Shown here: one piece after another, positions 1 through 9,214 of the stretch
Layout: the number at the start of each line of letters is the position of its first letter
How positions within the stretch are numbered: the stretch's first letter is position 1
Position numbers and translations under genes: made by a program
Notes under the pieces: model-generated
Seen by the model: the letters and a program-made list of their open reading frames with translations, nothing else
Database searches by the model: none
Told to the model about the DNA's origin: nothing
NCBI RefSeq assembly: GCF_015594925.2
Contig: NZ_CP087590.1
Span: 2,480,001-2,544,000 of the forward strand
DNA: 64,000 nt
Source: Vibrio sp. VB16
GTDB taxonomy: Bacteria; Pseudomonadota; Gammaproteobacteria; Enterobacterales; Vibrionaceae
Reading direction: 5' to 3'

Positions 1-211
1 TAAGAACAAAGGCGGTAAATAAAAGCCCCAGCTTTTCTGGGTTTAACAGGGCAACCCGCTTACTTATCACCCCATTGTCTTCCAGTTTTTTCAACCTTTT
101 CCAACAAGGCGTTGTTGTTAGGTTAACCGCTTCGGCTAACGCATTAAGTGATAAGGTGCTGTCTACTTGCAACATAGACAATAGCTTTCTGTCTGTCTTA
201 TCCAGTTCCAT
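1..211 (-). CDS. Lrp/AsnC-family transcriptional regulator, N-terminal part (runs off the left edge)
   Basis: Reading the minus strand from an ATG at 211 gives 70 codons that begin MELDKTDRKLLSMLQ and continue through a winged-helix DNA-binding domain with the AsnC-type pattern LSLNALAEAVNLTTTPCWKR followed by LEDNGVISK. Lrp/AsnC proteins start in just this way, with an Asp-x-x-Asp-x-x-Leu stretch and a helix-turn-helix in the first 50 residues; the C-terminal RAM ligand-binding domain lies outside the window. Members respond to amino acids and regulate transport or catabolism genes, often a divergent neighbour. The divergent gene here is an outer-membrane-type protein, but no functional link can be read from the sequence. 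The specific effector cannot be assigned. Confidence 0.85.
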   Translation of the reverse strand, partial: MELDKTDRKLLSMLQVDSTLSLNALAEAVNLTTTPCWKRLKKLEDNGVISKRVALLNPEKLGLLFTAFVL

Positions 212-377
212 GAAATCCTCATTTTTTAGAAAAAATTTTTACATAAACCTCAATACCTAGAATAATTATAACTTTTATTGTCCACCTCTACAAAAATTGC
301 TCTACTTTTTGACTTACTTTTTCTCTCATTCACAATTAAACTTCTTATCTCTGTTTTATTCACAAAAAAGGTTACCC

Positions 378-947
378 ATGAAACCGTTACGTCAATTTGT
401 GCTGACACCACTATTAATCACATTCGTTTCACTTCCTGTGCTGGCGCAGCAAACACCGACGAATAAAGACTATGTCTATTTGGGCATAGGTGACGTAGGG
501 TTTTCTCCTTCATGGGCGGAGAGTAATACCGTATATAAAAACCCATCATTTACTATTGGAGGAGGAAAATACTATAACGACAACCTCATCTTTGATGGAT
601 TTCTCCGTTATTCCGAGAACCAAAACAAAGCAAAAACGATAAAGATGGATGTTTTTCAACTTGGGGTATCGGCTATCCTAATCAGCGACAAGTTGGGCGA
701 CTCGCCTATCAAGCTCTACGTAAAGACCTCGGCTATATCCGCTTACCAAGATGCACGAAGCCTACCAAATGGTGATTACTCCACGTCTGAAGCTGGTGGC
801 GTATTTGATATTGGAGCCGGATTTGAGTGGGATATTGGTTCTGATTTCTGGGTACGTGGTGAGTATTTATATGGCTATGCAACATCAGGACTAATGGTTG
901 ATGCAGACTACGATGGATTTTTGTTAACCATCGGCAAGGGACTATAG
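378..947 (+). CDS. Putative outer-membrane beta-barrel protein
   Basis: A 189-residue product. I chose the ATG at 378 because an AAAAAGG ribosome-binding stretch lies just upstream and because it gives a clean Sec signal peptide (MKPLRQF, hydrophobic core, LPVLAQQ cleavage region near residue 25); an upstream in-frame start at 297 would bury it. The mature part has alternating-residue strands such as YVYLGIGDVGF, SFTIGGGKYY, LIFDGFLRYSEN and DFWVRGEYLYGY, as in small eight-stranded OmpA/OmpX-like barrels. The last residue is Leu rather than the usual Phe or Trp, a weak point. No enzyme motif is visible. It is convergent with the RND pump gene. Family and function beyond a probable outer-membrane location are inference. 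Confidence 0.6.
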   Translation: MKPLRQFVLTPLLITFVSLPVLAQQTPTNKDYVYLGIGDVGFSPSWAESNTVYKNPSFTIGGGKYYNDNLIFDGFLRYSENQNKAKTIKMDVFQLGVSAILISDKLGDSPIKLYVKTSAISAYQDARSLPNGDYSTSEAGGVFDIGAGFEWDIGSDFWVRGEYLYGYATSGLMVDADYDGFLLTIGKGL

Positions 948-959
948 TTTCTTCGCAAT

Positions 960-996
960 GGTTAAGTTCCTAGTAAAGCCTACTAGGAACCTAACC
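960..996. terminator. Long hairpin between convergent genes, probable bidirectional terminator
   Basis: Arms at 960-975 and 981-996 pair over 16 positions with one A/C mismatch around the loop AAGCC. It sits exactly between the stop codons of two convergent genes. There is no good T-tract on either side, so termination efficiency is uncertain. Confidence 0.5.
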
Positions 997-1019
997 GACC
1001 TACACTCTAGATAGTGGTC

Positions 1020-4000
1020 CTATCCGTGGTTCTTTCGACTTGTTATTTCTAGTGAAAGTTCTTTGTTTAGTACCTCTTCCACGTGTCCCGGAGATTGCGT
1101 TGAAATCGATATCAATCGGTACATAGCCGGAATAACGAACAGAGTGACCAATGTAGCAAACGCCATACCGAAGAAGATAACAGTACCCACCGCTATTCGG
1201 CTTTCATAACCCGCGCCAGTAGAACTGATCAACGGTATCGCGCCGGCTAAGGTCGTAAACGCAGTCATTAATATTGGTCGTAAACGGCGCGCCGAAGCAT
1301 CGATTATTGCTTTTTCAAATTCGATGCCTCGATCTCGAAGCTGATTGGTGAACTCGACAATCAGAATACCGTTTTTGGTAACCATGCCGATCAACATTAT
1401 CATGCCTATTTGACTGTAGATATTCAGCCCTTGTTGCATAATAAACAACCCTAAAAAGCCGCCAAATACTCCCATAGGAACCGTAAACATAACGACCAGA
1501 GGGTTAATGAAGCTTTCAAATTGAGCAGCCAGCACTAAGTAGGCAACAAGCAATGCTAGTGCAAAAACAACCAGCACGCTCGCCTGATTCTCTTTGTATT
1601 CTTTTGATTCACCGGAATAGTCGATAGAGATATCACCCGGCAGCAGTTCAATCGCTTTATCATCTAAGAAATCGAGGGCTTCACCGAGGGTATAACCTTC
1701 ACTAATATTGGCAGTCACCGTAATCGCTTTCTTCTTGTTGTAATGAGACAGACGTATCGCCGATGCGACCTCTTCGATTTTGGTCACGGCATCTAAGGTC
1801 ACTAACTCGCCCGACGTCGTTCGCATATAGATCTGACTTAGGTCGGTGGCATTATTGAAGCTGTTCTCATCACCACGTAGGTAAACATCATACTCTTCCC
1901 CCCTATCCACAAATGTGGTCTCACTTTTACCACCAAGCATTATCTCTAAGGTATCGGAAATATCGGAGACCTTTATGCCGAGTTCAGCCGCTCTAGGTTT
2001 ATCAACCGTGATAACCAGTTCAGGGGTTTTTTCTGAATAGTTGATCTCTGACCCTTCCATTATTGGACTATCTTCAGCGGTATTTTTTAACAACTCTGCC
2101 CACTGTTGAAGTTCAACGTAATCAGACCCACCCAATACATATTGAACCGGCTCACTAGAACCACCTCGGAAACCCGGAGTAAAGGGGAATACCCTTGCGT
2201 CAGGTATGCCAGTAAGCGCTTTTCGAATCACGCCAAGGGCTTCACTTGCCGAAAGGCTCCTGTCATTCCAATCTTCTAGGATCATAATGACAAAACCAGT
2301 TTGGTCCCCTGCGTTACCACCAAATGCTGGAGTTTGGATACTAAATGATTTTAATAGACCCTCGCCCAGCAACGGTATTAACTTTTCTTCCACCAGATCC
2401 ATATTGGCAGACATACGGTTATAACTGGTTGCGTCCGCACCCCGAACAAAGGCAAACAACACGCCGCGATCTTCTTGTGGGGCCAGCTGTTGTGGGATGT
2501 TGTCCATCAGGTAATAACTACCACCAATGCAACCCAGTATTATCACAGGCGCGATGAGCCTGACCCGCATGGCTTTACTCAGCAGAAATTTATAGCCTCG
2601 TTCCAGCTTAGAAAACAGATTCTCTATCACGCGATTAAAAGCGTTTGGCTTTACATTCGCTTTTAGAATTTTGCTGCCCAAAACTGGCGTGAGCGTCAAG
2701 GCGATCAGAGACGATGAGATCACCGACATCGAAAGCAGAACAGAAAACTCGGTAAATAATAAGCCCACCATGCCATCCATAAAGGAGATAGGTAAAAACA
2801 CCATCACCAAAACCAAGGTAGTCGCTACGACAGCAAAACCTACTTCTCTTGTGCCTTTATAAGCGGCAACAAGGGGGCTCTCACCGTTTTCAATATGGTG
2901 GAAGATATTCTCCACCACCACAATGGCATCATCCACCACCAAACCAATGGACAGAATTAAAGCCATCAAGGTGATGAGATTAATTGAAAAACCAAAGAAA
3001 TAGGCCGAAATGAAGGCGGATATTAACGATACGGGAACGGTTATTGCGGGGATCAAAGTTGCACGAGCTTGCCCGATAAAGATATACAGAACAAGGATAA
3101 CCAAGCCACCAGTGATAAATAACGTGTTGTAAACTTCTGAGATAGATCTGTCGATAAACACCGTCGAGTCGTAATCTATCGCTAAACGGGTACCTTCGGG
3201 TAGAAACTTTTGAATATCATCAACTTCAGCGTGAACCAGTTGGGCCACCTCCAACGGATTAGCGTCCGACTGAGGCACGATACCCATACTCACGTTGACG
3301 ACACCGTCGCTCTTAAACGTGGAGTTTTCATTTTCGGCACCAATAAAGACATCGGCGACATCTTGAAGGTAGATAGGTGTGCCATCGCTCGCTCGCTTAA
3401 CCACCAAGTATTCAAAATCACTCGCTTCGTTATAGCTTCTCGCCGTTCTCACCGACATGACAACGGCATCATTTCTTACTTCACCACCGGGACTTTCTAA
3501 GTTTTCCTCGCGCAGTGCCGCTGTAATATCGGAGGCGGTCACACCTCGTCCCGCCATGAGGGCTGGTTTTAGCTTCACGTACATCACTTTGTACAGCCCA
3601 CCAGAGATATCAACAGAGCTGACACCGGTAATTAAGCTAAACCGATCAATGAGTACCCTTTCTATGTAGTCCGTCAACTGAGTTCTATCCATCTCAGATG
3701 AGCTCAAATTGATATAGACAGACGCCTCTCCACTGCCATTATTTTTATACACCAGAGGGTCATCTGCTTCATCCGGCAACCCACGTTGTGCTCTTGCGAC
3801 CGCATCTCGTACATCACTAACACCGGTGTTTAAATCGTAACCGAGCTCAAAAGTGATTTTGATCCGAGAGGAACCATTACGTGTGGTCGAGGTGATTTCG
3901 TCAATTCCACTGATGCCCGTCAGTTGATCCTCGATTACCCCGGTGATCTGGCTTTCTATGATAGTGGCAGAAGCACCTTCGTAACGCGTACTAACAGAAA

Positions 4001-4133
4001 CCACTGGGCTTTCTATATCTGGCATTTCGCGCACGGCGAGTCGGTCGAACGAGACCAAACCGAACACCACAAGTAACAAGCTTAAAACAACAGCAGCAAC
4101 CGGCCGTTTAACCGATACATCCGATAACCACAT
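1020..4133 (-). CDS. RND family multidrug efflux inner-membrane permease
   Basis: The 1037-residue product is the normal length of AcrB/MdtB-type proton-driven pumps. An N-terminal membrane helix (about residues 10-30) is followed by a large periplasmic porter domain, a block of helices, a second porter domain and a second helix block, the twofold RND layout. The proton-relay aspartates are visible in GLVVDDAIVVVEN around residue 400, and the partner lysine in GMVTKNGILIVEF near residue 940. It overlaps the adaptor gene by one base (TAATG), so the two are translated together. No outer-membrane channel gene follows, so a TolC encoded elsewhere is presumably used. The substrate cannot be told; the sequence is closer to the MdtB/VexH side of the family than to AcrB itself. 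Confidence 0.93.
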   Translation of the reverse strand: MWLSDVSVKRPVAAVVLSLLLVVFGLVSFDRLAVREMPDIESPVVSVSTRYEGASATIIESQITGVIEDQLTGISGIDEITSTTRNGSSRIKITFELGYDLNTGVSDVRDAVARAQRGLPDEADDPLVYKNNGSGEASVYINLSSSEMDRTQLTDYIERVLIDRFSLITGVSSVDISGGLYKVMYVKLKPALMAGRGVTASDITAALREENLESPGGEVRNDAVVMSVRTARSYNEASDFEYLVVKRASDGTPIYLQDVADVFIGAENENSTFKSDGVVNVSMGIVPQSDANPLEVAQLVHAEVDDIQKFLPEGTRLAIDYDSTVFIDRSISEVYNTLFITGGLVILVLYIFIGQARATLIPAITVPVSLISAFISAYFFGFSINLITLMALILSIGLVVDDAIVVVENIFHHIENGESPLVAAYKGTREVGFAVVATTLVLVMVFLPISFMDGMVGLLFTEFSVLLSMSVISSSLIALTLTPVLGSKILKANVKPNAFNRVIENLFSKLERGYKFLLSKAMRVRLIAPVIILGCIGGSYYLMDNIPQQLAPQEDRGVLFAFVRGADATSYNRMSANMDLVEEKLIPLLGEGLLKSFSIQTPAFGGNAGDQTGFVIMILEDWNDRSLSASEALGVIRKALTGIPDARVFPFTPGFRGGSSEPVQYVLGGSDYVELQQWAELLKNTAEDSPIMEGSEINYSEKTPELVITVDKPRAAELGIKVSDISDTLEIMLGGKSETTFVDRGEEYDVYLRGDENSFNNATDLSQIYMRTTSGELVTLDAVTKIEEVASAIRLSHYNKKKAITVTANISEGYTLGEALDFLDDKAIELLPGDISIDYSGESKEYKENQASVLVVFALALLVAYLVLAAQFESFINPLVVMFTVPMGVFGGFLGLFIMQQGLNIYSQIGMIMLIGMVTKNGILIVEFTNQLRDRGIEFEKAIIDASARRLRPILMTAFTTLAGAIPLISSTGAGYESRIAVGTVIFFGMAFATLVTLFVIPAMYRLISISTQSPGHVEEVLNKELSLEITSRKNHG

Positions 4134-5224
4134 TATTCACGTTCCTTGTCGGCTTTTTTATTCGCGATGGTCTCTGGTTTTTCGCCTTGCTCACGAACGG
4201 TAAGACCATCTCTCATATTCACGATACCTTGCACCACTATCTTTTCACCGATCGCGAGCCCTTTCTCAATGACCACTTGGTTTTCAACACGGGCACCTAA
4301 AAACACCTCAGTCTTTGTGGCTTTGTTGTCTCCATCGATCACATACACGTACCGTTTAGTGCCTGAGTATTGCAGTGCTTGAACAGGAATAATTGGGGCT
4401 TCGATAGCCGGAAAGTGTACTTGGGTCGCCATGAGCATACCGGGTTTAAGTTTGTTTTCTGCGTTATCAAACCGAATACGAGCTCTTAGGTTTAGCGTTT
4501 CGCTATTGATGCGAGTATCGATTCCAATCACTTCCCCTTCAAATGTCGTTGCAGACCATGCATTGCTGCTTGCTTGCACTTGCATGCCGGTAGAGAGCAT
4601 CGATAGGAACCGTTCTGGGATCTGCAAATCGAGTCTCATACTTGAAAGGTTGTCTAAGGTGAGCAGCTCGGCCCCTGTGTTCACCATTTTTCCCCGACTA
4701 AAATCAATAAAGCCCACGGTTCCATCGAAAGGTGCCGTAATATTTAAATCTTTTAGCTGGGCATTGGCGGCATCTAAACGAGCATTCGCGATATCTACAC
4801 TGGCTTTCTGAGCGTCAATCTCAGTCTGAGTAATCGCGCCTTTTTTGGCTAATCGTTCAAACTCGGCCAATTTTCGTTTTTCATTTCGTAAGTAAGCATT
4901 GGCTTCGGATATCGATGCCTTCGCCTTATCATCATTAAGCTGGACTAAAAGATCGCCTTTTTTGACTTTTTGATTTGCAGATACCTTAATGGCATTGACC
5001 TTGCCAGAAACCTCTGGAGAGATGATGACAGACTGTTCTGCTTCTAGCTTACCAACCAAGGTCAAACTTTGAGATATATCGTGAGTCGCGACGGTTTCTG
5101 TTACCACTAAAACACTTTGCGCCTTTCGAGCACCAGCTGATTTCCCTTGGCCTGCTGCATAGCTCGGCGAATTCAGTAACAGAATTGAAGATACAAGTAG
5201 AATCGCTAAATTATTTTTATCCAT
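4133..5224 (-). CDS. RND efflux periplasmic adaptor subunit (membrane fusion protein)
   Basis: A 363-residue HlyD/AcrA-type adaptor that links the inner-membrane pump to an outer-membrane channel. It opens with a secretion signal (MDKNNLAILLVSSILLLNSPSYAA), then a lipoyl half-domain (VIISPEVSGKVNAIKV and KKGDLLVQLND), a helical hairpin of about 60 residues rich in Ala, Lys and Glu, the returning lipoyl half (LNITAPFDGTVG) and C-terminal beta-barrel and membrane-proximal domains. No lipobox cysteine is seen, so it is probably held by the uncleaved signal or by the pump. First gene of a two-gene operon; its promoter must lie in 5225-5415. Substrate unknown. Confidence 0.92.
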   Translation of the reverse strand: MDKNNLAILLVSSILLLNSPSYAAGQGKSAGARKAQSVLVVTETVATHDISQSLTLVGKLEAEQSVIISPEVSGKVNAIKVSANQKVKKGDLLVQLNDDKAKASISEANAYLRNEKRKLAEFERLAKKGAITQTEIDAQKASVDIANARLDAANAQLKDLNITAPFDGTVGFIDFSRGKMVNTGAELLTLDNLSSMRLDLQIPERFLSMLSTGMQVQASSNAWSATTFEGEVIGIDTRINSETLNLRARIRFDNAENKLKPGMLMATQVHFPAIEAPIIPVQALQYSGTKRYVYVIDGDNKATKTEVFLGARVENQVVIEKGLAIGEKIVVQGIVNMRDGLTVREQGEKPETIANKKADKERE

Positions 5225-5415
5225 TTTTTTTGGCTCTAAAAAGTCGTAGGGTTTAAGTTTACCAACTTCTTGCCCTAACGGACGTAAACTTATGTAAAGA
5301 AGGGCAAAGAATCTGTCAGCACACAGATATCTATACGTTCAAAGCCGAAAAATGTTCACTTTCTAACTTCATTGTTGAAAAAGACATCAATCGAACAAAA
5401 AACCCAATAAAATAC
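5225..5415. other. Intergenic region upstream of the efflux operon
   Basis: AT-rich spacer between the efflux operon (transcribed leftwards) and the tRNA-Tyr promoter (transcribed rightwards). It must carry the efflux promoter. I recognise no clear operator or regulator-binding palindrome. Confidence 0.4.
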
Positions 5416-5443
5416 TTTACAGCTTTAGCGATTTTGCTATTAT
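5416..5443 (+). promoter_or_regulatory. Probable sigma70 promoter of the tRNA-Tyr cluster
   Basis: TTTACA at 5416-5421 and TATTAT at 5438-5443 are separated by 16 bases, and a GC-rich discriminator-like stretch (GCAGCTCCTCGC) follows, as is common at stable-RNA promoters under stringent control. Transcription would start near 5450 and give a leader of about 130 bases before the first tRNA. Confidence 0.6.
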
Positions 5444-5518
5444 GCAGCTCCTCGCTTAGAGGCACTATTTGACATCGGCTTACTTGGTTTCACCAATGAT
5501 AAGAAGTGTTAAATACTG

Positions 5519-5538
5519 GGTTAGAATTGGGACTAACC
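5519..5538 (+). other. Leader stem-loop before tRNA-Tyr copy 1
   Basis: GGTTAG pairs with CTAACC around the eight-base loop AATTGGGA, 39 bases before the tRNA. A second hairpin (AGTGACTAG with CTAGTTACT, 5540-5568) lies between it and the tRNA. The same architecture recurs before copies 2 and 3 with a compensatory change in the stem. Confidence 0.6.
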
Positions 5539-5577
5539 AAGTGACTAGGAAAATCGAATCTAGTTACTGAACACCCT

Positions 5578-5662
<85 letters not shown>

Positions 5663-5747
5663 TATTTGTAGGTGCATATTGATTATTTGCATCTGTTTAG
5701 GTAAGTCATTAATTTTATAACTTATCTGTTTAGCGTTACCGTTTTAA

Positions 5748-5804
5748 GGTTACAGTTGGGAGTAACCGTAGATTTGATAGTAATATCTTAATCTAAAATA
5801 CCCT
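5748..5804 (+). repeat. Repeated pre-tRNA leader, copy A
   Basis: About 57 bases that recur almost unchanged at 5941-5999. It begins with a hairpin, GGTTAC / GTAACC around the loop AGTTGGGA (5748-5767), followed by a second weaker hairpin (AGATT with AATCT). It lies directly in front of tRNA-Tyr copy 2. Confidence 0.75.
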
Positions 5805-5889
<85 letters not shown>

Positions 5890-5940
5890 TATTTTAAGTT
5901 TTTATAGTTGTCTAGACGAGTTATATAAATATTTTTTAAA

Positions 5941-5999
5941 GGTTACGTTTGGGAGTAACCGTAGATTTGATAGTAATATATTAAATCTTAAATACCCTT
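5941..5999 (+). repeat. Repeated pre-tRNA leader, copy B
   Basis: Near-identical to 5748-5804: a hairpin GGTTAC / GTAACC around GTTTGGGA (5941-5960), then AGATTT pairing with AAATCT. The first two loop bases vary between copies while TTGGGA is constant. Confidence 0.75.
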
Positions 6000-6084
<85 letters not shown>

Positions 6085-6090
6085 TATCTT

Positions 6091-6120
6091 AAAAGACCAG
6101 CTCTTGTAGCTGGTCTTTTT
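6091..6120 (+). terminator. Rho-independent terminator of the tRNA-Tyr operon
   Basis: A perfect 12-bp stem, AAAAGACCAGCT with AGCTGGTCTTTT, around the loop CTTGT, ending in a run of T. It lies directly after the last tRNA. Confidence 0.9.
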
Positions 6121-6417
6121 CGTTTACACTCAAAATACGTAGCCGGATTCGGATAAATGTAACTCATTCTTTTTATGTCTCTGCATTTCTCAACTTCCGT
6201 CACATCCTTCCCATTACATCGACGTATTGAAAGCGTAAAACGTTCAGTAATATTGATTTTTCCTTACTTTGTCATAACTTACGTCACACTATCGGATTAG
6301 ATTTACTAATCAATACGTGTAATTAATATCAACCATTATTAACAATGTATTACTCTACAAAATGATAAAATTACCGCGTATATAAACTAGTTTTTTTAAT
6401 TAACATAGGATAATAAT
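6121..6417. other. Intergenic region upstream of the peptide permease
   Basis: About 300 AT-rich bases before the permease gene. It must contain the permease promoter; TTAACATAGGATAATAAT just before the ATG supplies an AGGA ribosome-binding site. No operator is recognised. Confidence 0.4.
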
Positions 6418-7896
6418 ATGTGGAATAGACTTAATAAGTCGATGATGTTCTGCCAAATGATGTTTGGCTTATCTTTTTACGGTGTGATGGTCATTTTAAC
6501 TCGTTTCTTCCTAGAAGATTTGGGGTATAGCGAAGCGGATACAATGATGGTTGTTGGAGCTTTTTCTGCTATTGGTCCTCTTTTTGCTATCGTTGGTGGC
6601 TTTATCGCCGATAAGTTTCTGGGGGCTTATCGTTCACTTACCATCAGTTATTTTGTCTTCGCTTCTGGCTACATATTGTTGGTTCTCGGCGCTTCTGCTC
6701 AGAACGTACCATTAGCACTGGTCGGTATCGCCTTAGCGAGTTATGCGCGCGGATTAATGTCTCCTTCTTACCCTAGTCTCTTTAAACGTACATTCGCATC
6801 GCAAGAAAGTTTTGAAAATGGCTATCCAGTCAACTATTCCATCAATAATGTTGGTGCCTTGATCGGTCAGTACACCTTCCCCATGTTAGTGCTTGCTATT
6901 GGTTTCCATGGTAGTTTCTTAGCGTCTGGCATACTCGCTGCACTCGCATTCTTCGTGTTGGTTATCTTTAGAAAGCCATTGGTTAATGCTGCTGCGGATA
7001 TCGACCAACAACCCGTTAGCGCAAAAAACTGGGTGGCGTTCGCGAGCACATCAATTGCAATGATAGGGTTGGTATTTTTCATGTTCTCAAACATGGATAT
7101 TGGCCAGAATATCGTTTACGCAATCGGTGCGGCGGCTATTTTGTACTTCATTTCGTTGATGTTTAAAGCGGGCCGATCTGATGCACTAAAAATGGGGACT
7201 ATCCTCATTATCACGGCCTTAACGACCGCTTTTTTCGTTTACTATGGTCAGATGATGACATCCATGACAATGGTAACCATCAACACAATGCGCGGTGATC
7301 TGTTTGGCATTATCCCTATTGCACCAGAAGCCTCAATGGCGATGAACCCATTATGGTGTATGGTTGCTGGACCGGTAATCGCATATACTTTTTCTAGTTT
7401 AGAAAAACGTGGTATCGCTTTGTCTACGGCAACGAAGATCGCGATTGCCTTTATCTTGACGGCAATCGCGTTTGGTATCTTGGCGGCCGCAGTATTAAGT
7501 ATTGGCGCGGATGTTATTATTCGTCCTGAAATCTTCTTAGCTATCCACTTCTTCCAAGCATTTGCCGAGGTGATTGTAGGCAGCCTAGTTGTTGCTTTCA
7601 TCCTTTCAGTGGCGCCAAAGCATATTGAAAACTTTTCGGTAAGTTTATTTTCAGTTGCTATCGCACTCAGTGGTATTGTTGGTGCTGTGTTCTCGACGTC
7701 TATTGCGTTAGAGAAAGGCCAAGTGATCACACAAGAGATTGTTAAAGACGTCTACGGTAGCTACTTTAGTACGTTAACGGTTCTTGCTGTCGTTATGGTG
7801 GCAGTGGCTCTTATCGCCTCTTACATCATCCGTAAGATGCTAAACAGCGCGAAGGAACAAGACGCTCAGAACCTAGAGCTTTCTAAAGAAAATTAA
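6418..7896 (+). CDS. POT/PTR2-like peptide MFS transporter (divergent)
   Basis: A 492-residue membrane protein with about 14 hydrophobic segments, the length and helix count of bacterial proton-coupled oligopeptide transporters such as DtpA. The family loop motif appears as GGFIADKFLGAYRSLTISY (about residues 60-80), and FVYYGQMMTSMTMVTINT in the middle matches the DtpA stretch that normally reads F-x-E-Q-x-x-T-S. The N-terminal E-x-x-E-R-F-x-Y-Y proton-coupling motif is not present: the region reads CQMMFGLSFYGVMVILTRFF. So it is a POT relative that may couple or select differently. It is convergent with the oppABCDF oligopeptide importer, which makes peptide or amino-acid uptake plausible. 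An AGGA site precedes the ATG. Confidence 0.7.
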   Translation: MWNRLNKSMMFCQMMFGLSFYGVMVILTRFFLEDLGYSEADTMMVVGAFSAIGPLFAIVGGFIADKFLGAYRSLTISYFVFASGYILLVLGASAQNVPLALVGIALASYARGLMSPSYPSLFKRTFASQESFENGYPVNYSINNVGALIGQYTFPMLVLAIGFHGSFLASGILAALAFFVLVIFRKPLVNAAADIDQQPVSAKNWVAFASTSIAMIGLVFFMFSNMDIGQNIVYAIGAAAILYFISLMFKAGRSDALKMGTILIITALTTAFFVYYGQMMTSMTMVTINTMRGDLFGIIPIAPEASMAMNPLWCMVAGPVIAYTFSSLEKRGIALSTATKIAIAFILTAIAFGILAAAVLSIGADVIIRPEIFLAIHFFQAFAEVIVGSLVVAFILSVAPKHIENFSVSLFSVAIALSGIVGAVFSTSIALEKGQVITQEIVKDVYGSYFSTLTVLAVVMVAVALIASYIIRKMLNSAKEQDAQNLELSKEN

Positions 7897-7960
7897 CAGA
7901 AACTCGACTTTCTTGTTTTAATAAGGCTATTCAAACCTACCATCCTCAGAAAAATCACCC

Positions 7961-8075
7961 TCATCCCCACGAAAGTGGGGACCTTACACCATCCAGATTC
8001 CCATGAAAACCGACGTCATCCCCATGAAAATGGGGATCTAATATCACCAAGATTCCCGTTTTCACGGGAATGACG
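7961..8075. repeat. Cluster of REP-like palindromic units
   Basis: Four related short palindromic units in the 316-base gap between convergent genes. Full units: 7961-7982 (TCATCCCCACGAAAGTGGGG), 8014-8038 (CATCCCC with GGGGATC) and, inverted, 8051-8075 (GATTCCCG with CGGGAATGAC). A half-unit is at 7995-8009. Each is a C-rich arm, a short A-rich loop and a G-rich arm, the form of widespread gammaproteobacterial intergenic repeats. Confidence 0.7.
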
Positions 8076-8144
8076 AAGTATTTAGCACTAACCGAACAGC
8101 ATTACATTTTTATGAAAATGACGAGAGTTCGCTAAAGATTAGAT

Positions 8145-8196
8145 ACAAAAAAAACGCAGCTCATAAAGACACTGCGCTTGAGCCTGTCACAGGCTA
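8145..8196 (-). terminator. Probable terminator of the opp operon
   Basis: Read on the minus strand after the oppF stop: a hairpin AGCCTGT with ACAGGCT (8181-8195), then CGCAG / CTGCG (8155-8176) followed by eight T residues. The second stem is only 5 bp, but position, direction and T-tract fit. Confidence 0.55.
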
Positions 8197-8212
8197 AATA
8201 AAAATCAACTCG

Positions 8213-9214
8213 TTAGTCGACATGGATACACGACACAGCGTGCTTGTCTGTCCCTTTAAGCTCAGGTTTTTGCTTTGCACATGCCTCTGTTGCAATTGGG
8301 CAACGCGTGCGGAATACACAGCCTGACGGTGGATTAATAGGCGACGGTAGATCCCCTTCCAGTATTTGAATTACTTTTGCACGTTCAATTTTCGGATCAG
8401 GAATTGGTACTGCGGACATCAATGCTTTCGTGTAAGGGTGCTTTGGTGTTGCAAACAGTTCTTTCCCTTCAGCAAGCTCAACAGCATTGCCTAAATACAT
8501 CACCAACACGCGATCCGAAATGTGCTTCACTACCGACAAATCGTGCGCGATAAAGACCAAACTCAAACCTAGTTCATCTTGCAGCTCTTTGAGTAAATTC
8601 ACCACTTGCGCTTGAATTGAAACATCCAGCGCTGATACGGGTTCATCACAGATAATCATTTTAGGATTAAGGATAAGTGCACGGGCAATGCCTATCCGCT
8701 GACACTGTCCACCAGAAAATTCATGTGGATATCGGTTGATCAAGTTGGGTAACAAACCTACCTTATCCATCATCTCTTTGACTTGAAGCTTAACCTCTTG
8801 CTTAGATAACTTAGGATAAAAAGTTTGCAACGGCTCTGCGATAATATCGCCAATGTTCATGCGAGGGTTCAATGATGCAAGCGGGTCCTGAAAGATCATC
8901 TGAATGTCTTTACGGGTGTTTCGACGCTCGACGGCTTGCATCTTAAGCAAGTCCTGACCTAGCCACATCACTTCGCCTTCAGTCGCCTCTACCAAACCAA
9001 CAATAGCACGAGCAAATGTCGATTTTCCGCACCCTGACTCACCGACTACTCCAAGAGTCTCTCCCTTAAACAGACGAACATCTACGCCGTCGACCGCTTT
9101 AAGGTTGGCGGGTTTTGACCACGGCCATGCTGATTTTGAAGCAATGCTAAAGTGAACTTTCAGGTTACTTACATCTAAAAGTAGCTCTTTTTCTGTATTC
9201 ATTTGATCACTCAT
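8213..9214 (-). CDS. oppF: Oligopeptide ABC transporter ATP-binding protein OppF
   Basis: One of the two ATPases that drive oligopeptide import through OppBC. Walker A is GVVGESGCGKST, the ABC signature FSGGQCQRIGIARAL and Walker B MIICDEPVSALD; the C-terminal oligopeptide-transporter extension carries GCVFRTRCPIATEAC. I prefer the ATG at 9214, which overlaps the oppD stop as ATGA, the usual coupling in this operon; an in-frame upstream start at 9232 would add six residues. Length (333) equals the E. coli protein. Last gene of oppABCDF on the minus strand, followed by a terminator-like hairpin. Confidence 0.93.
   Translation of the reverse strand: MSDQMNTEKELLLDVSNLKVHFSIASKSAWPWSKPANLKAVDGVDVRLFKGETLGVVGESGCGKSTFARAIVGLVEATEGEVMWLGQDLLKMQAVERRNTRKDIQMIFQDPLASLNPRMNIGDIIAEPLQTFYPKLSKQEVKLQVKEMMDKVGLLPNLINRYPHEFSGGQCQRIGIARALILNPKMIICDEPVSALDVSIQAQVVNLLKELQDELGLSLVFIAHDLSVVKHISDRVLVMYLGNAVELAEGKELFATPKHPYTKALMSAVPIPDPKIERAKVIQILEGDLPSPINPPSGCVFRTRCPIATEACAKQKPELKGTDKHAVSCIHVD

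Noticed and set aside
75..260. Plus-strand open frame at the left edge
   Set aside because: It is antisense to the Lrp/AsnC N-terminal domain, which is recognisable on the minus strand.
7248..7730. 160-codon minus-strand frame inside the permease gene
   Set aside because: Shadow of a hydrophobic coding sequence; no ribosome-binding site and no recognisable domain.
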